Assembly (NCBI RefSeq): GCF_019393635.1 | Contig: NC_057862.1 | Coordinates: 91,826,159-91,890,158, forward strand | Reading direction: 5' to 3' | Length of the DNA: 64,000 nucleotides | DNA from: Dromiciops gliroides | Lineage: Eukaryota; Chordata; Mammalia; Microbiotheria; Microbiotheriidae | Shown here: positions 45,236 to 57,175 of the stretch, piece after piece | Position numbering within the stretch: position 1 is the first letter of the stretch | Layout: every line of letters starts with the position of its first letter | Made by a program: the position numbers and the translations under genes | Notes under the pieces: generated by a model | Seen by the model: the letters and a program-made list of their open reading frames with translations, nothing else | Database searches by the model: none | What the model was told of the DNA's origin: nothing

Positions 45236-45651
45236 AAAATTGTCCTTGTGTCTCTTGAAGAAATTTCTCTAGCTTTGATTATCTCTTATTCCCTGCTTAT
45301 TCAAATTTACATTTCTGTGCTTCAAGGAGCTATGATTTCATCAATGTAAGCACTTTATTCATGGACTCACATTAAAGTTCTGTTACATCTTATTAGATGG
45401 TATTCAAAAGTTTCTTTGACCAAAAAAGCCATCACTTGGAAGATAACATCTTGATGAACGCCTCCAAATTTAGCTAGGGTGGTTTTAGGACAACAGACAC
45501 ACAACCCTTTACCAGGAATGTACTCAAAATCTTTCTGGTTTGAGTGGTCCTACTACAGTTTATGTTCTACTTACATAGGTAGAACCTAGGGTTGCCTTCA
45601 TAACATGATAAATAGGCATTGAAATAGGACTTGGGTAAAGGTGAACACATT

Positions 45652-46330
45652 CATAGAATCATTAAAAAAACTAAAAAAAAAAAGGAAGGGACCTTAGAAA
45701 TCATTGTCTAACCTATAAGTGAGGCATCAATTCTTTGAAAACATATCTGAAAAATAGCCATCTAGCTTCAGTTCAAACACTTCTTATAAGGGGGAATTCA
45801 CTGTCTTCTACTGTAACCCTTTCTTTAGTGACAGCCTTAATTGTGGTGAAGGAGTAACCTGTGCGAGGGCTGGAGAAAGCTAGAGTGACAAGACTTGTGA
45901 TTTGATTGGTATAGGGAACTCACAGGTGAGGAAAATTCCTCTACCAATACAATTTGGCATCTCTGCAACTGAAGAATCCTAGATATTTGATTATGAAGGT
46001 GACACATTCATTGAGTGACTTGCTGAGGTTCACACAGCCAAAATGTGTCAGAGACAGCACCTGAGTTCAGATTTTCCTGGCCTCAAGGCAAGCTCACTAA
46101 CCTCTATGCTCTACTATTTTCTATGAGAAAATTCCTTATATTGTACTGAACTGAAAATCTTTCTTTCCATAACTTCTTCCTATTGCTCCTGGCTCTATCC
46201 AAAGTAAGTCTAATAAGTATTAATGAAATCCAAGGGATGCTACCTCTGCAGCATTTCCCTGAGTTACCTATCTAATAGCCCTGTTTTGACAGCTTCCTGC
46301 TGATCATAATGTTTAAGATCTTTAACTGAA
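45652..46330 (+). mobile_element. L3/CR1 LINE fragment
   Basis: CR1-clade words in order: catagaatcattaaa, ggaagggaccttagaaatca, ttcagttcaaacacttctta, gggggaattcactgtctt; then after a MIR-like insert tgaactgaaaatctttcttt and ttcctattgctcctggctct. Confidence 0.65.
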
Positions 46331-46949
46331 GCATTACTTATAAGCCACACCCAAAGCCACAGTGTTTATTCTGCTTGCCAGGTAATATTTGGTTGCATAT
46401 CTTTGGTTGTAACTTCCTCGAAACTAAAACAGAATTGGCAATTTATACTGTAAAGGAAATGCCTTCATACACTCAGTGAAACCCAGGCCAATGGTTGTTG
46501 AGAGTTTTGTGTCTGCTTGAGAGAAATGCCCTTGCACTTCTATTCTCACCTTACTTCTTGTCCCAGCTCCCTCCTTCTTCTCTCCTCCAGGAATTTATTG
46601 GTGCCCCTCCCTTTTCTGATCTGAGGCTGTACCATCATTATATCAAAAGTATATGAACATTCCATCTCTTTGCAGAGGCTTCAGAAAATAATGAATGGAC
46701 CCTGAGTATTTCAGGAGAATTAAAGTATGGTGCTTCAAAGCAAATGAAATTGTTTCTTTGACTACATTTTATTTTCTTATTTTTGTTCTGTTTTTAGACA
46801 AGTAATTTTCCTTCCTTTATTGTTCTTAAACATAATAAAATATTTATATCATGCTCATCTCTTTAATTTTGACTTAATCATCACAGGCACACCTCTTGAT
46901 CTTGTCCAATAAAACTGTTCCTACAGCCTCTTATTACTACTTGATGCTT

Positions 46950-47700
46950 TTATTTAAACTTCTTATTTATTTTTCTCAGGGTTGGAGGTTCTCACAACTA
47001 CCAAATGATGAGTTCAGTTTTAGGAATTATGTGGCTTGGAGTCTGTAATATATGGCAGAAAAGACATCATAAAAATGAAAATTAAAAAAAAAACACATAT
47101 ATGGTTCAATGGATTCTTGGTATCATCAGTGTGGAATCTCTCTTTTTTCAGGTCGACCTGAAAAAAGTCACATTCATGACTTCTTACTGTGGGATTCTTG
47201 TTCCCAACCTTCCATAAATGCTCGACAGAGGCTCTTCCCAAAGAACTGAAAGTCTTCTTCTCCGTCTTTCCTGGGTAACAGTGCAATGCCCTAGCTGTCC
47301 ATATATTTTCTCTCATTCTCACAACATGACTAACCCACCTCTTTTGCAGTCATACATGTCATTTATGAGGCCTTTTAGGCCATTACAATGTCCAAGTTGT
47401 TGGTCATATACTACACCCTACTTACAACAACCAGCAACCATCTTTCCATTTACCTGCAATTTTCATTCTTCTGAGACTGTGGTGTTTTGTGATTCACATC
47501 CATGTTGCATCATGAAGAGAATGTTGTCTTGGTTTGGAGCTGCAAGAACTGCAATATCAGAAGTGTCTTCAGAAATAGAAATTATAGGAGCAAAGAACTT
47601 GATCTGGAAACCCTTAGAAATCATTTATTCCAGTGGTTTCCTGTTTGGTGGTTTGCAAACCCTTTGAGGATTTGTGACAATAGTCCAAGGCTATCACACT
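46950..47700. other. Unclassified stretch with open frames on both strands
   Basis: Frames of 149 codons (plus, 47218-47667) and 100 codons (minus, 47020-47322) overlap. Neither resembles a protein I know, and neither has upstream splice or promoter signals I can support. It may be an old retroelement or unique DNA. Confidence 0.3.
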
Positions 47701-48158
47701 AAACATTTTTTAGTGGCACCATAAGTGGTAAATAATTGAAGAATTTTATGAGTAGCACATTAAATGACCCTTGGGGTTCATAGCACAATTTTGCTGTTGT
47801 TGAAAGGGGTTTTTAGAATAAAATACTTTGGGAACCATTGGTCTAGTCCTATTCCTCTGCTTTACAGATGTTACAGTTTTAACTCTAAATCCAGTGCTCT
47901 CCCAGGGGTCAGAAAACCCTATCCCTTGTATCTTGCAAGAAAATCCCTTTCTGCAAATCCATTATGAATCATAGTTATTTCTCTGATGTCTTTTTTCTCC
48001 AGAATGCAGGCGGAGAACCTTCCATAACTCCAGAAGATCAGAAGAGCACCCACTTTTTCCCCATTGTCTCAGGTCACTTTTAGTTCCATTTCAGACAACT
48101 GATTGGGGTTATGAAAATTACCTAGGATTGATTCCATAATCATAGAAGGAACAACAAG

Positions 48159-48551
48159 TGATCACTATGGGTATGAGAACCTAACATAAGTTATCCATTA
48201 ACTGAGGTCTGACTCCCTTTTAGAGCTAATATCTGAATTAAAGCTTGGGTCTTAGGTTTTTTTCTATTAACCCCTTTTTGCCTCCTACATCAGTAACTCT
48301 CAGCATGCTCCATGTGGAGGATTAGCCTGCTCCATCAGCAGAGTAGGTCAAACAGGACAAGGGAGTCAAGGGTTGAGAACGATGGCTGAAAATGACAGGT
48401 GTGTCTGTCCTTTAGTTTAGCTGGCCAGTTTATGTCCCAACCCTATAACATATTCTACTAATTAAAAGAGAATTCACATTTCTGATCATATATCTCATAT
48501 TCTTCCATATTCTCAAGAATATCTATTCAGTTATATAAAATCTTAACTTAC
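48159..48551 (+). repeat. Composite duplicated patch (segments A + filler + B)
   Basis: 48159-48384 copies 34462-34684 and 48398-48551 copies 28946-29100, both at about 97% identity and on the same strand, but in the opposite order. 13 bases lie between them. Confidence 0.9.
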
Positions 48552-48599
48552 CTTTGGGAACTAGGGATTCCAAGAGATGCAAAGGGTGTGCATTTTAGA

Positions 48600-49050
48600 T
48601 GTGGCAGACAGTGAAAAGGCAAGGCCTGACTGTAATGTGCTTTGTGACATTTACCAAGCAATGTAATCTCTCTGAGCCTCAGTTGCCTCCTACGTAAATG
48701 GAAGTTAATACCTGCACTACTTACCTCACAGGGGAATGCTTTTAGGAAAACATTTTGTAAACCGTATATGAGTTATGAATGCCATTTGTTTTTCTCTCTC
48801 CAACTCCAGTATACTGCATCCATTTGCAGTAGCTAGGTGGCATGGTAGATAGAGTTAGACCTAGAATTAGGAAAACCTGAGTTCAAATATACTTAGTTAG
48901 GTGAACCTAAGTCATCTAATCTCTGTTTGCCTCAGTTTCCTCATCTATAAAATGGGGATAATAATAGCAACTACTTCCCAGGGTTATTGTGAGGATCAAA
49001 TGCCATAATGTTTGTATTTTGCAAACCTTAAATCCTATATGAAAGCCAGA
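48600..49050 (+). repeat. Two MIR-type SINEs in tandem
   Basis: First at 48600-48790 (aatctctctgagcctcagtt, acctgcactacttacctcac). Second at 48825-49050 (gtagctaggtggcatggtag, ctcagtttcctcatctataa, attgtgaggatcaaatgcca). Confidence 0.75.
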
Positions 49051-49199
49051 TATTATTATTATTCATTGAACATAGATTGTAGTTTCCTGAGTGAAATGAA
49101 TATTATTTCCGGATGTGAATTGGTAAGGTTTCATTGTACCTTATTTCTCCTGTGTTTCAATTACTTTGTATTTTGTTCAATGCAACAAACATCTAGTGA

Positions 49200-49817
49200 G
49201 TGTCTCACTCCCTTGTGGAAGGGCATATGCTAGGTGTTTGGGAGAAGATTCAGGTTTAATTCAATTCAATGAACATCTATTAAATATGTGCAAGGCACCG
49301 CTATTCACTGGGGATAGAAAGACAGCAACTAAAAAAAAAGACTCTTCTTTCAAGGGTCTTACAATCTACTGTGGGATGAAATATGTAATGAGATAAGTAA
49401 TAACAAACAAGGTAATTTGAGTAGAGAGAGCACTAAGAATTAGGAAGATCAGGAAAGTTTGTTGGGAAGGAGGGTGTGCTGAAAGTCAAACCCTGAAGGA
49501 AGCTAAGGATCTTAAGAGGTGGAGAAGAAGAAACTGAGTTATTTCCTTTTAATTTTTTGTATCTCCAGTGCTTCGCTGTCTTTTCTATATATAGGTGCAT
49601 AATAAATGCTGATTGGTTAATTCCAGACAGTTTATAGCAGTGCAAAGGTTTGGAGATGGGAGATGAAATACCAAGTTGGGGGAACCAATAGGCCAGTTTG
49701 TTGGGGTGTAGCAGAGTCCTTGATGGGGAGTAACATGAAGTAGGTCTGGAAAATTAAGCTAGAGACACCTAGCAAGGATCTTTCAAATCAAATTAAGGAA
49801 TCTGTATTTTATCTTAG
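49200..49817 (+). repeat. Long marsupial LINE-like repeat, first part
   Basis: Shares ordered words with the copies at 54.7 and 59.4 kb (ggggatagaaagacagcaac, cttacaatctactgtgg). It appears to resume at 51050-51290 after a SINE and an LTR. Confidence 0.55.
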
Positions 49818-50030
49818 GCAGCTAGGTGACTTAGTAGATAGAATGCTAGGGCTGGAGTCAGGAAGACTCATCTTTCTGAGTTCAAATCTGGCCTTAGACA
49901 CTTTAATATCTGTGTGATCCTGGGCAAATCTGTTTGCCTTAATCCACTGGAGCAGGAAATGGCAAAGAACTTCAGGAAAACCCAAATGGGGTCATGAAAA
50001 ATTCAAAAAGACTGACCAGCAACATTTTAT
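49818..50030 (+). repeat. Long MIR/CORE-type SINE
   Basis: Third copy of the long form, with ccaaatggggtcatgaaa and a gaccagcaaca end. Flanked by ATTTTATCTTA on both sides. Confidence 0.82.
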
Positions 50031-50139
50031 CTTAGAGCAATGTTGTCAAACTCAAATAGAAATGGATCCCTGGCAGCATACTGACTTAAAAACCCACAAA
50101 TTAACTTTTGTCTCTATTTTACTATATATATAGCATTTT

Positions 50140-50181
50140 ATTATTTTCCAGTTACATGTAGAGATAGTTTTCAACATTTGT
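50140..50181 (-). mobile_element. L1 3'-end scrap
   Basis: Antisense L1 terminus (attttccagttacatgtaga, gatagttttcaacatt) next to a SINE. Confidence 0.6.
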
Positions 50182-50311
50182 TTTGTGTGTTTTTTTGTGG
50201 GGCAATGGAGGTTAAGTGACTTGCCCATGGTCACACAGCTAGTAAGTGCCAAGTGTCTGAGGCCGGATTTGAACTCAGGTGCTCTATCCACTGTACCACT
50301 TAGCTGCCCCT
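50182..50311 (-). repeat. SINE (WSINE1-like) with internal deletion
   Basis: Antisense copy lacking the segment between actcaggt and gctctatcc. Confidence 0.88.
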
Positions 50312-50333
50312 CTCATCCATTTTAATCTGGTTT

Positions 50334-51024
50334 TGATGTAGGAGGCAAAAAAGGGTTAACAGAAAAACCTAAGACCCAAGCTCTAATTCAGATATTAGCT
50401 CCAAAAGGGAGTTAGACCCCAGTTAATGGATAACTTACAAGTCAAAATGCTAGGTTCTCTTACCCACAGAAATCGGTGCTCATAATGGGAAAAGAGGGAG
50501 AGAGGCCATGATGACCTTAGACTAAATGACAAAGGTATAGAAATTCTCATGAAAAATGGAGATATTCTGAAACTAGCCAATGGGAATCAGAAAGAGACAT
50601 GCGCAGAAAAGGCCAAATTTGTCTCCAGATTCACATTATGACGTGTAACCCCCACCCCCCCAAACACACCTCCATAGAAAAAGGTACCTGCCTCGGGGGT
50701 TGGCTTAGAACCCCAGGAACTCCAAATTAGGATAAACCCTCTCCTGTAACACCAAAGGTGGAGAATATTATAATGAGTAGGACAGGCCCTCCCTTGTACC
50801 TCCCCAAGATGGAGATTATTATAATGAGACTGATAATCAATTTATCCATACTATAAATATAACTGTCTTTCCTTATTCGAGAGTTACCTTTCTACTATTC
50901 TGGTTGTCTCCCTGTGATCACCCACAGTATTGAAATAAAACTTAGGAAACTGAGTTACTGAGTCTTGTATAATTCTTTTGGGACAACTCACGATCAATTT
51001 GACCCCAAATTCCATCCCACATCA
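50334..51024 (+). repeat. Solo LTR, family X, copy 2, with 4-bp target duplication
   Basis: 691 bp starting TGATGTAGG and ending CCACATCA, flanked by GTTT at 50330-50333 and 51025-51028. In the sense strand a TATA-like ctataaatata near 50850 precedes an AATAAA near 50934, the expected LTR order. Homologous to the reversed copy at 33915-34593. Confidence 0.85.
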
Positions 51025-51049
51025 GTTTGGGTTGGTAGGGAGTCACACC

Positions 51050-51290
51050 TCTGTAATGCCTAGAGCTTTCTAGGAGCCACTGAAGATTCTTGAGGGAAGC
51101 AATGACACAATCATACCTGTGCTTTAGGAAAAATTATTTAGCAACTTTATGGAGGATGGAGAAGTGAGACCAGAAGTAGGAGACCAACTGGGAGGTTATT
51201 TCTAACTGGGAAGTAGGGCGGCAGCTATGTAAATAGAAAGTAGGGGATGGATATAAAAGATGTAGAGACAAAATCGACAATTGCAAGCTC
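51050..51290 (+). repeat. Long marsupial LINE-like repeat, second part
   Basis: aggagccactgaagattctt, aatgacacaatcatacctgt, gctttaggaaaaattattta, gaccaactgggaggttattt. Same family as at 60.3 and 61.2 kb. Confidence 0.6.
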
Positions 51291-52319
51291 TGTGAATTCC
51301 TAGATGTTCTTGGAGATTTCCTGTTAATGAAAAACGAATCCTTCTCTCACCTGTCAGTCAATGGGCCTCTTCAAATTGAGCTGGCTAAGTGTCCAGTCAC
51401 ATAAATATAGTCTGTTCCTGGATCCTTTAAAGCTCAGTAGGATCTTTCAGACTTTGCTTTCTATTGGCCCACCATCAGGTCTCTACCACAAAGGTGACAA
51501 TGAAGGACTTTATTGAAGGTCACCTAATATCACATACAATTCCTATTAACATACTTAAAAATTTTTTTAAATTATTTTTTATTAGCGTAGTTTAAAAAAA
51601 TAATTTCACATTTCATTATTTCACTTGACATTTGTAATTTGCTTATTTAGTGTGTAGGGTCAATGTTATCACCCTCCCTTTTATTGGTGAGAAAGCAGAG
51701 GCTCAGAACACAAAGTGTCAGGGGCAGAGCCAGGTTGGAAACAAAGGTCATCCAACACTTGGTGTTTAAAAAAATAATTTTTTTTAAATTAAAAATTATT
51801 CTGAACTTTAAAATGACCAGATAAAATGAGTATTTCCTTATACAATGTGGAACAGGAGAGAATTGTACATGAAACTGCTTTCTGTCCATCATGCCTCACT
51901 CTATCTCAAACACTTGGGGACTCTCTTTGGAGAGTGGCTTCTTACTGAAAAAAGTACTTGATTTCTTAGATTAGGGGCAACCCCATCTCAACGAGTGCGC
52001 TCCGTACCAAACCAAGCCAGAAAAGCATCTGTGTCCAAAGATAAAATGAAAAAGACTTGATAAGGCCCTGAAGGAGCCTCTTGCTCTTTCAGTAGAGATA
52101 TTAACACCAACGAATATAATGCAACGAGGAGTTTAATAAGGGCACACGTATGTCACAGTCACAGTCTTAGCTGAAGAACCACCTACATCCATTTAACACT
52201 TGGGATTGTTTTACACAAGTTTATTTGTGAGTGATGGCGGTCTTTTAAAAGTGTCACAAAAATGAAAGCGCGCGCTTCTGAAGGCAGAGCCTGAGAAGGT
52301 CAACCCACGCTTTCCCAGT

Positions 52320-52696
52320 CCCACGTGAAGCCGTCCGAGGCCCTCGGCCACGTAAGCATAGGCGCATGACGCCATCACGTCAGCGCGCGCCGCGGCGCCG
52401 GGGATGGGGCCAGGCGTGGAACACTGCAGGCGCGCCGGCACATCCGGGGCCTGGGAGGCGGCGGCGCCCGGCGGGGGTCACGTGGGAAATTCCTTTCCGT
52501 CTCTGGCAGGCTGGGGCGCTGGCGGAGCGCGTGTTGCTCGCCGACTCGTCTCCCCTTGTTTCCGCCACCCTCCTCGGCCGACCCTCCTTCCGTGGAGCCG
52601 GTGAAGAGGTCGCGGACACGTACCCTGTCCAGGTCCTGCCCAAGGAGCACCTCGTTGCCGCCACCGAACGCCGCGTGAGCTGACCCCGCCGCCAAG
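52320..52696 (+). promoter_or_regulatory. EIF3A: EIF3A core promoter and 5' UTR region
   Basis: GC- and CpG-rich DNA directly upstream of the EIF3A ATG. Visible motifs are two CACGTG E-boxes (52322-52327 and 52479-52484), a CRE-like TCACGTCA (52375-52382) and GCGC-rich NRF1-like sequence around 52360-52400. A pyrimidine run TCCTTTCCGTCTCT near 52490 could be a 5'-TOP-like start, which would suit a translation factor, but the cap site is unknown. No TATA box is evident. Confidence 0.7.
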
Positions 52697-52745
52697 ATGC
52701 CGGCCTATTTCCAGAGGCCGGAAAACGCCCTCAAACGGGCCAACG
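52697..52745 (+). CDS. EIF3A: EIF3A exon 1 (coding part): eIF3 subunit a
   Basis: EIF3A is the largest subunit of translation initiation factor eIF3. It is a PCI-domain scaffold that helps bind eIF3 to the 40S ribosomal subunit. Seen here: an ATG in a strong context (GCCGCCAAGATGC) opening MPAYFQRPENALKRAN, the exact conserved N-terminus of mammalian eIF3a, followed by one base of the next Glu codon and a GTGAGT donor at 52746. The 49 bases give 16 codons plus phase 1. No exon 2 sequence (expected to begin with the FLEVGKKQPALD-type segment) was found up to position 64000, so intron 1 is at least 11.2 kb. The exon lies in a CpG island and is divergent from DENND10. Confidence 0.95.
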
Positions 52746-53599
52746 GTGAGTGAACCACCGGGCGGGCAGGGAAGGATGAAGGGTGGTCCCGGGGCGGGCA
52801 GGGACGTTCCGCCGCGCCCCGAGAGCCGAGCGGCAGGGGGGCTCTGCCGCCGCCTTCGGCCCCGGTGGGAGGCCCATCCACGCCGGCCCCCCACGCGTCC
52901 TCTTCTCCCTGCCTCACCGGGCGCCGGGGCTCCCCGGCCCCAGGGCGGTTGAAGGCCGGTGAACTGTCGCGTCTGTACCCCCGCGGCGACCCCACCATGT
53001 CCTCCCCGCTCCCTCGCTGGGGCCTCCCCGCCCGCGTCTCCTTTCGCGGGCCGCCGCTTCCTCGGCCCTGCCCGCAGGCCTCGCCCCTCCCCCAGCCGCC
53101 CGTCCCGTCCCAGGCCAAGGGAGCGCAGTCCTCCCGGCCGGCTCCTTCCGCCGCCGGGGCCCGAGCCTGCCTTCCCCAAGGCCCCTCGGGGAGGCCTTCC
53201 CTTCCGGGCAGCCGGCCTCCCCGAACGCAGCCATTCCTTCTCGGTGGGGCCGCCATCTGGGAAAGCCCGGCAGGAAGAAACATGGCTCCCGGGGACAATG
53301 CACGCGGGGACCGAGGCTCCACCTCCCGTGAGGGCCCCTGCGCTGACAGCTTCTTCCTCCCCCAGCCTCATGGAGACCCCCCCACCCCATCCTTGGGGGT
53401 CCTTCCTCCTTTCCAGGAATCCCCCTTTCCTCTTGGGGTTCAGTTGGGTCCCAGGCCATTCCTACTTTCCAAACCGCCGCACTTTTTTCGTATGGGGGAC
53501 ACTTGCCCTATTTTAATTTCCTAGTTATTTCTAAGCGCTTGGATGACCCTTCTCCCCACACCTGTGGCCTGGCCTTTCTTTCCCTGAAGGTCAGGGGAG

Positions 53600-53790
53600 A
53601 ATTAATAGTTGGAAGGACCTTTAGTAGTCACCTAGTTCAGTTCAAAGCTCCTTGTTTTACAGAGGAGGAAGCAGCTTCAGGGAGGTGAGTGACTCCCTTT
53701 ACCCCACACAATTAATTAGCGGGAGAGCTGATTCTAGAACTCAGGCTTCCTGACTTCGAGGGCACAGCTCTCCCTTTATTATGTTGACTC
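53600..53790 (-). repeat. MIR/LINE-related remnant
   Basis: ttggaaggacctttagtagt, ttttacagaggaggaagcag, ctcaggcttcctgacttcga. Confidence 0.55.
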
Positions 53791-53934
53791 CCTGGATTCC
53801 TGCCACCCATGTGTCTTAACCCAGGAGACTTGTAGAATTTATGGGTCCCCCAAATTAATGACAGGGATTTGGGGAAGGGTGCAGGGCACCAGTTGAATAA
53901 AACTGTCAAAATAGTCCTTTTGCTTAAAAACCTT

Positions 53935-54300
53935 TCTTTGCCTACAGCCTGGCGTTTGAGGCCCCTTTACAACCTAGTTTCAATTCTGCCTTCTCAGCAC
54001 TGTTTCATTTTTCATCACAAAATCTGAAGCTTCTTTGTCATCTCTCTACATTTGTACAGATTGTTCCCCTCGTCTGAAATGTGGCCTTCCATATGTCCAC
54101 CTTGAAATGCAGCTTTTATCTTCAGGGCCCATCCTTGAGGTATCACCTCTTCTATGTAAACTTCCCCCTCAGAAAACTCCTTTTTGTATTTCCTATACCA
54201 ACATCACGTTCTAATTTGTATTATACGCCTCTTGTCTTAATCCTTTTATGTTGTCTTTTCATCTTGTCATCTCTAGCTTCTAGCACTGGGCCTTCCAGTC
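53935..54300 (+). mobile_element. L2 LINE fragment
   Basis: tgaggcccctttacaaccta, cttcagggcccatccttgag, tcacctcttctatgtaaact, ttctagcactgggccttcca. Confidence 0.7.
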
Positions 54301-54659
54301 TGTTTTCCAGTTTTTTAATTAGAGCATGTCTAGTATTGTATGTGTATTTTTAAAAGAAGGGAAAAACCTGTTGATTTAAAAATACTAGAAACAGAAAGTC
54401 TTGGGTCTAATCTGTGTTCAAGAATATATTGGACCATTTTATATACTGGTCAATTTTAGTTAACTAGTGGAGATTTCCTGTGATTTTGGGGGGGACTTCT
54501 TTTTTAAAGGAATCTGGAAAAATTAAACCTATCCAGCTTCTATAAAGAGTTTCACACCTTTTATAAACTGAAATTGATGGTACTGATCTTTTTGAGTAGT
54601 TTCAGTTGATCTTTGTGATTGACCCAGTTTTTTTGACTTCAGGTAGTTGGGGAGTGGTC

Positions 54660-55130
54660 AGTCAATAAACATTTATTAAAGTCCTATGTGCCAGGCCTTG
54701 TACTAAGGCTTGGAAATGCAGAAAGAGGCAAAAAACAGTCTGCCCTCAAGAACTCACAATCTAATGGGGGAGATAAGCAAAGAAATATGTATAAACTATA
54801 TACAGGATAAATACAAAATAATTAGAAAAAGGAAGGCACTAGAATAAAAAGAGGGTTTGGGAAAGTCTTCTGTAGAAGATTGCATTTTTATTGGAACTTA
54901 AAGGAAGCCAATAGGATGAGGTGGCAGCCAGAGAAAACTGGAGTGGAAAGATGGAGTGTCTTTTTTGTGGAGTGTCAGGGTGCACTATTATGTGGCAGGA
55001 AGAGTAAGGTTTGAAAAGACTGAAAAGGTAGGAAGGTTATAAAGGGCTTTGAAGACTAAACAGGATTTTGTATTTGATGGAGTTATTGAGTAGGTGAGTA
55101 TTTAGTAATGTAGTCTACATCTGACTTTAT
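54660..55130 (+). repeat. Long marsupial LINE-like repeat
   Basis: aataaacatttattaaagtc, tatgtgccaggccttgtact, ctcacaatctaatgggggag, aagggctttgaagactaaac. Confidence 0.65.
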
Positions 55131-55724
55131 TAGCCCCATACTCTTACCAACAACTACATTACTGAAGACTATGATTTTTGTGATGTTGCAAAAACAACCT
55201 TTAGGAAAGAATGTTTTAATTTTTCATACAGAATAAAAGTTTTCTTATTTGTAAAGTGAGGTGATTGACTAGATGAACTCAACCCCTTTCTCTTCTTGTT
55301 TGATTCTATGAGATAAATTTAAATAGTTATCCCCCAAAAAGATAAAGTTAATTTTCTAACATAATGAAGCTGGAGCAGTCTCAGTTGTACAAAATTCATA
55401 CTTGATGGTTGCTGTAAAGTAGTCGTTTACAGGGTCTTACAGATTTTTTAATATAATAGTAAGGCAGCACATTCACATTTTTGTGGCCTAAATGCCAAAC
55501 ATTTGATTTTCTTAGACTTTTTACTGATCTCAATTCTATTGGCTTCATATAAATAATTATAATATTCTGAATATTAAGTAATGGTTACATGGGTGATCTT
55601 TGGCATTTTAAAATTTGACTAAACTACTTTGTTAAATTATAGTTTACAGTATTTAAGAATGTGGATGTCACAAACTTAACTACTTAATGGCAAAATAAGG
55701 AAATCTTGAATAAGAATATTAAGG

Positions 55725-55862
55725 GGGGGGGCAGCTAGGTGGTTCAGTGGATAGAGCAACAGCCCCGAGTCAGGAGTCTGGCCTCAGACACTTAACACTT
55801 ACTAGCAGTGTGACCCTGAGCAAGTCACTTAACTCCAATTGCCTTGCTTTAAAAAAAAAAAA
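55725..55862 (+). repeat. SINE (WSINE1-like) with small deletions
   Basis: Sense copy in EIF3A intron 1 missing the gagttcaaatcc (B-box) segment. Confidence 0.88.
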
Positions 55863-56904
55863 GAACATTAAGAGGGGGCTTTAAAAACTAGTCTAAAAAC
55901 AGTTTACCTGAGGCAGCTCTATGCAGAATAGAATCATTGAATTATAGGAATAACTAAGCTTGTATCTTAATTTCTGGAGAAATTAAAAACAACTAGAATT
56001 TGATGGGAAATAGGGCATTATGAAATACTATTCCCTTGATATATCTTGATTAAATGATGTGGGCCCCTTGTCAAATAAAGAATGAAGTAATGTCATCACT
56101 GTATATACATAGGAAACTTATGTTGCACAATTAGAAGATTGTAAATTAGACAATTTATTGAATGTGTCCTGCGATTTTATTTGACTTAATTTGTATAATG
56201 AAGTATTAACTTTTTTTCCAAAATTTTGATCCCTAAATTAACAATTCATTTTACAGTATCTTAATGTTTCCTAAAATTTCCAAGTGTTTCATCTCTTTCA
56301 CTTCTTCATTCTGAGTTTGGTGGGTTTATTAAAACATTGTAAATCTGGAATTAGATAATCTAACAAAAGTCATTAACGCTTTTGCAATTGCACATTTTTT
56401 GATCATCTTTTCAGTGTAAAGCACCAAACAAAAGTTACTTCATGAACTTGTAAAAAAAGCCTTTTAAATTATGTTATTCAGCAGTGACTTTAAAGAAATT
56501 AAGTGGTTGTGGCAAACCCACAACGTGAGTAACACTGTAACTCAATCTGATCCACAAAAGAGCCTGTAAAAATGACACTTAAAAAGACCAAACTTAAACC
56601 TTAAGAATCTAGCTGGATACATAGTTTCAATACTCTAACTGTATTGTTTAAATAAAGAGTATAATAGTCAACCATTATCCCAATAAAGATAGTTGAAAAT
56701 TTATATTAAGATGTTTTAATTAAAATAGTTTTAAAGGTATAAAGAAAAATAATGTTAAAGTGCATATGTTTATACTGTTTGGAAAGTCCATTATTTTTTC
56801 AAACATCTTGTCATTAAAGTGACTTAAGGGATTCTGGAGTGTTGTGTTGCTGTTGAATGCCCAGTAGATATCATCCAGCCTTTTACTATTCTGGCTTCTA
56901 GCCT

Positions 56905-57175
56905 TGATTCCATTATTTACAGGTTATATGACTTGTAGGACTTTAGGCAAGTCATTTAACATCTTTTGGACCTCAGTTTCCTCTTCTGGATTGGATTAGA
57001 AGGGTTCTAAAGTCCCATCCACTTGTAAAAATCCCCCCACCCCTTCCCCATCTCTATTAGATTGCAATCTCTTTGAGGGCAAATACTATGCTTTCTTTAT
57101 CTTGTATTCTCTGAAGTACCTTAACATAGAGACTCTCACATAAGCACTTAAAATAGTGTTTACTTGCGTTGAATT
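56905..57175 (+). repeat. MIR remnant followed by L2-type end
   Basis: ggcaagtcatttaacatctt and ttccttcttctgg-type words, then ttgcaatctctttgagggca, accttaacatagag and cataagcactta. Confidence 0.55.

Larger units (their letters stand above)
21786..52319. other. DENND10-EIF3A intergenic region
   Basis: About 30.5 kb without a recognisable gene. Stretches with no repeat I can name, apart from shorter items listed elsewhere, include 21786-22300, 23440-24780, 26360-26725, 27882-28368, 30823-31286, 32727-33914, 35830-35970, 36183-37148, 41390-42035, 42192-42740, 46330-48158 and 51290-52319. Each is AT-rich with no open frame of convincing codon character. Old diverged repeats may still be present. 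Confidence 0.7.
52320..53420. other. CpG island of EIF3A
   Basis: Dense CpG and G+C content covers the promoter, exon 1 and the first 650 bp of intron 1. Several long open frames on both strands here (up to 297 codons) are by-products of stop-poor GC-rich DNA. Confidence 0.85.

Noticed and set aside
52478..53524. Long open frames of 181-297 codons on both strands around EIF3A exon 1
   Set aside because: GC-rich, stop-poor CpG-island DNA; Arg/Gly/Pro-rich products without recognisable domains, mutually overlapping in several frames.
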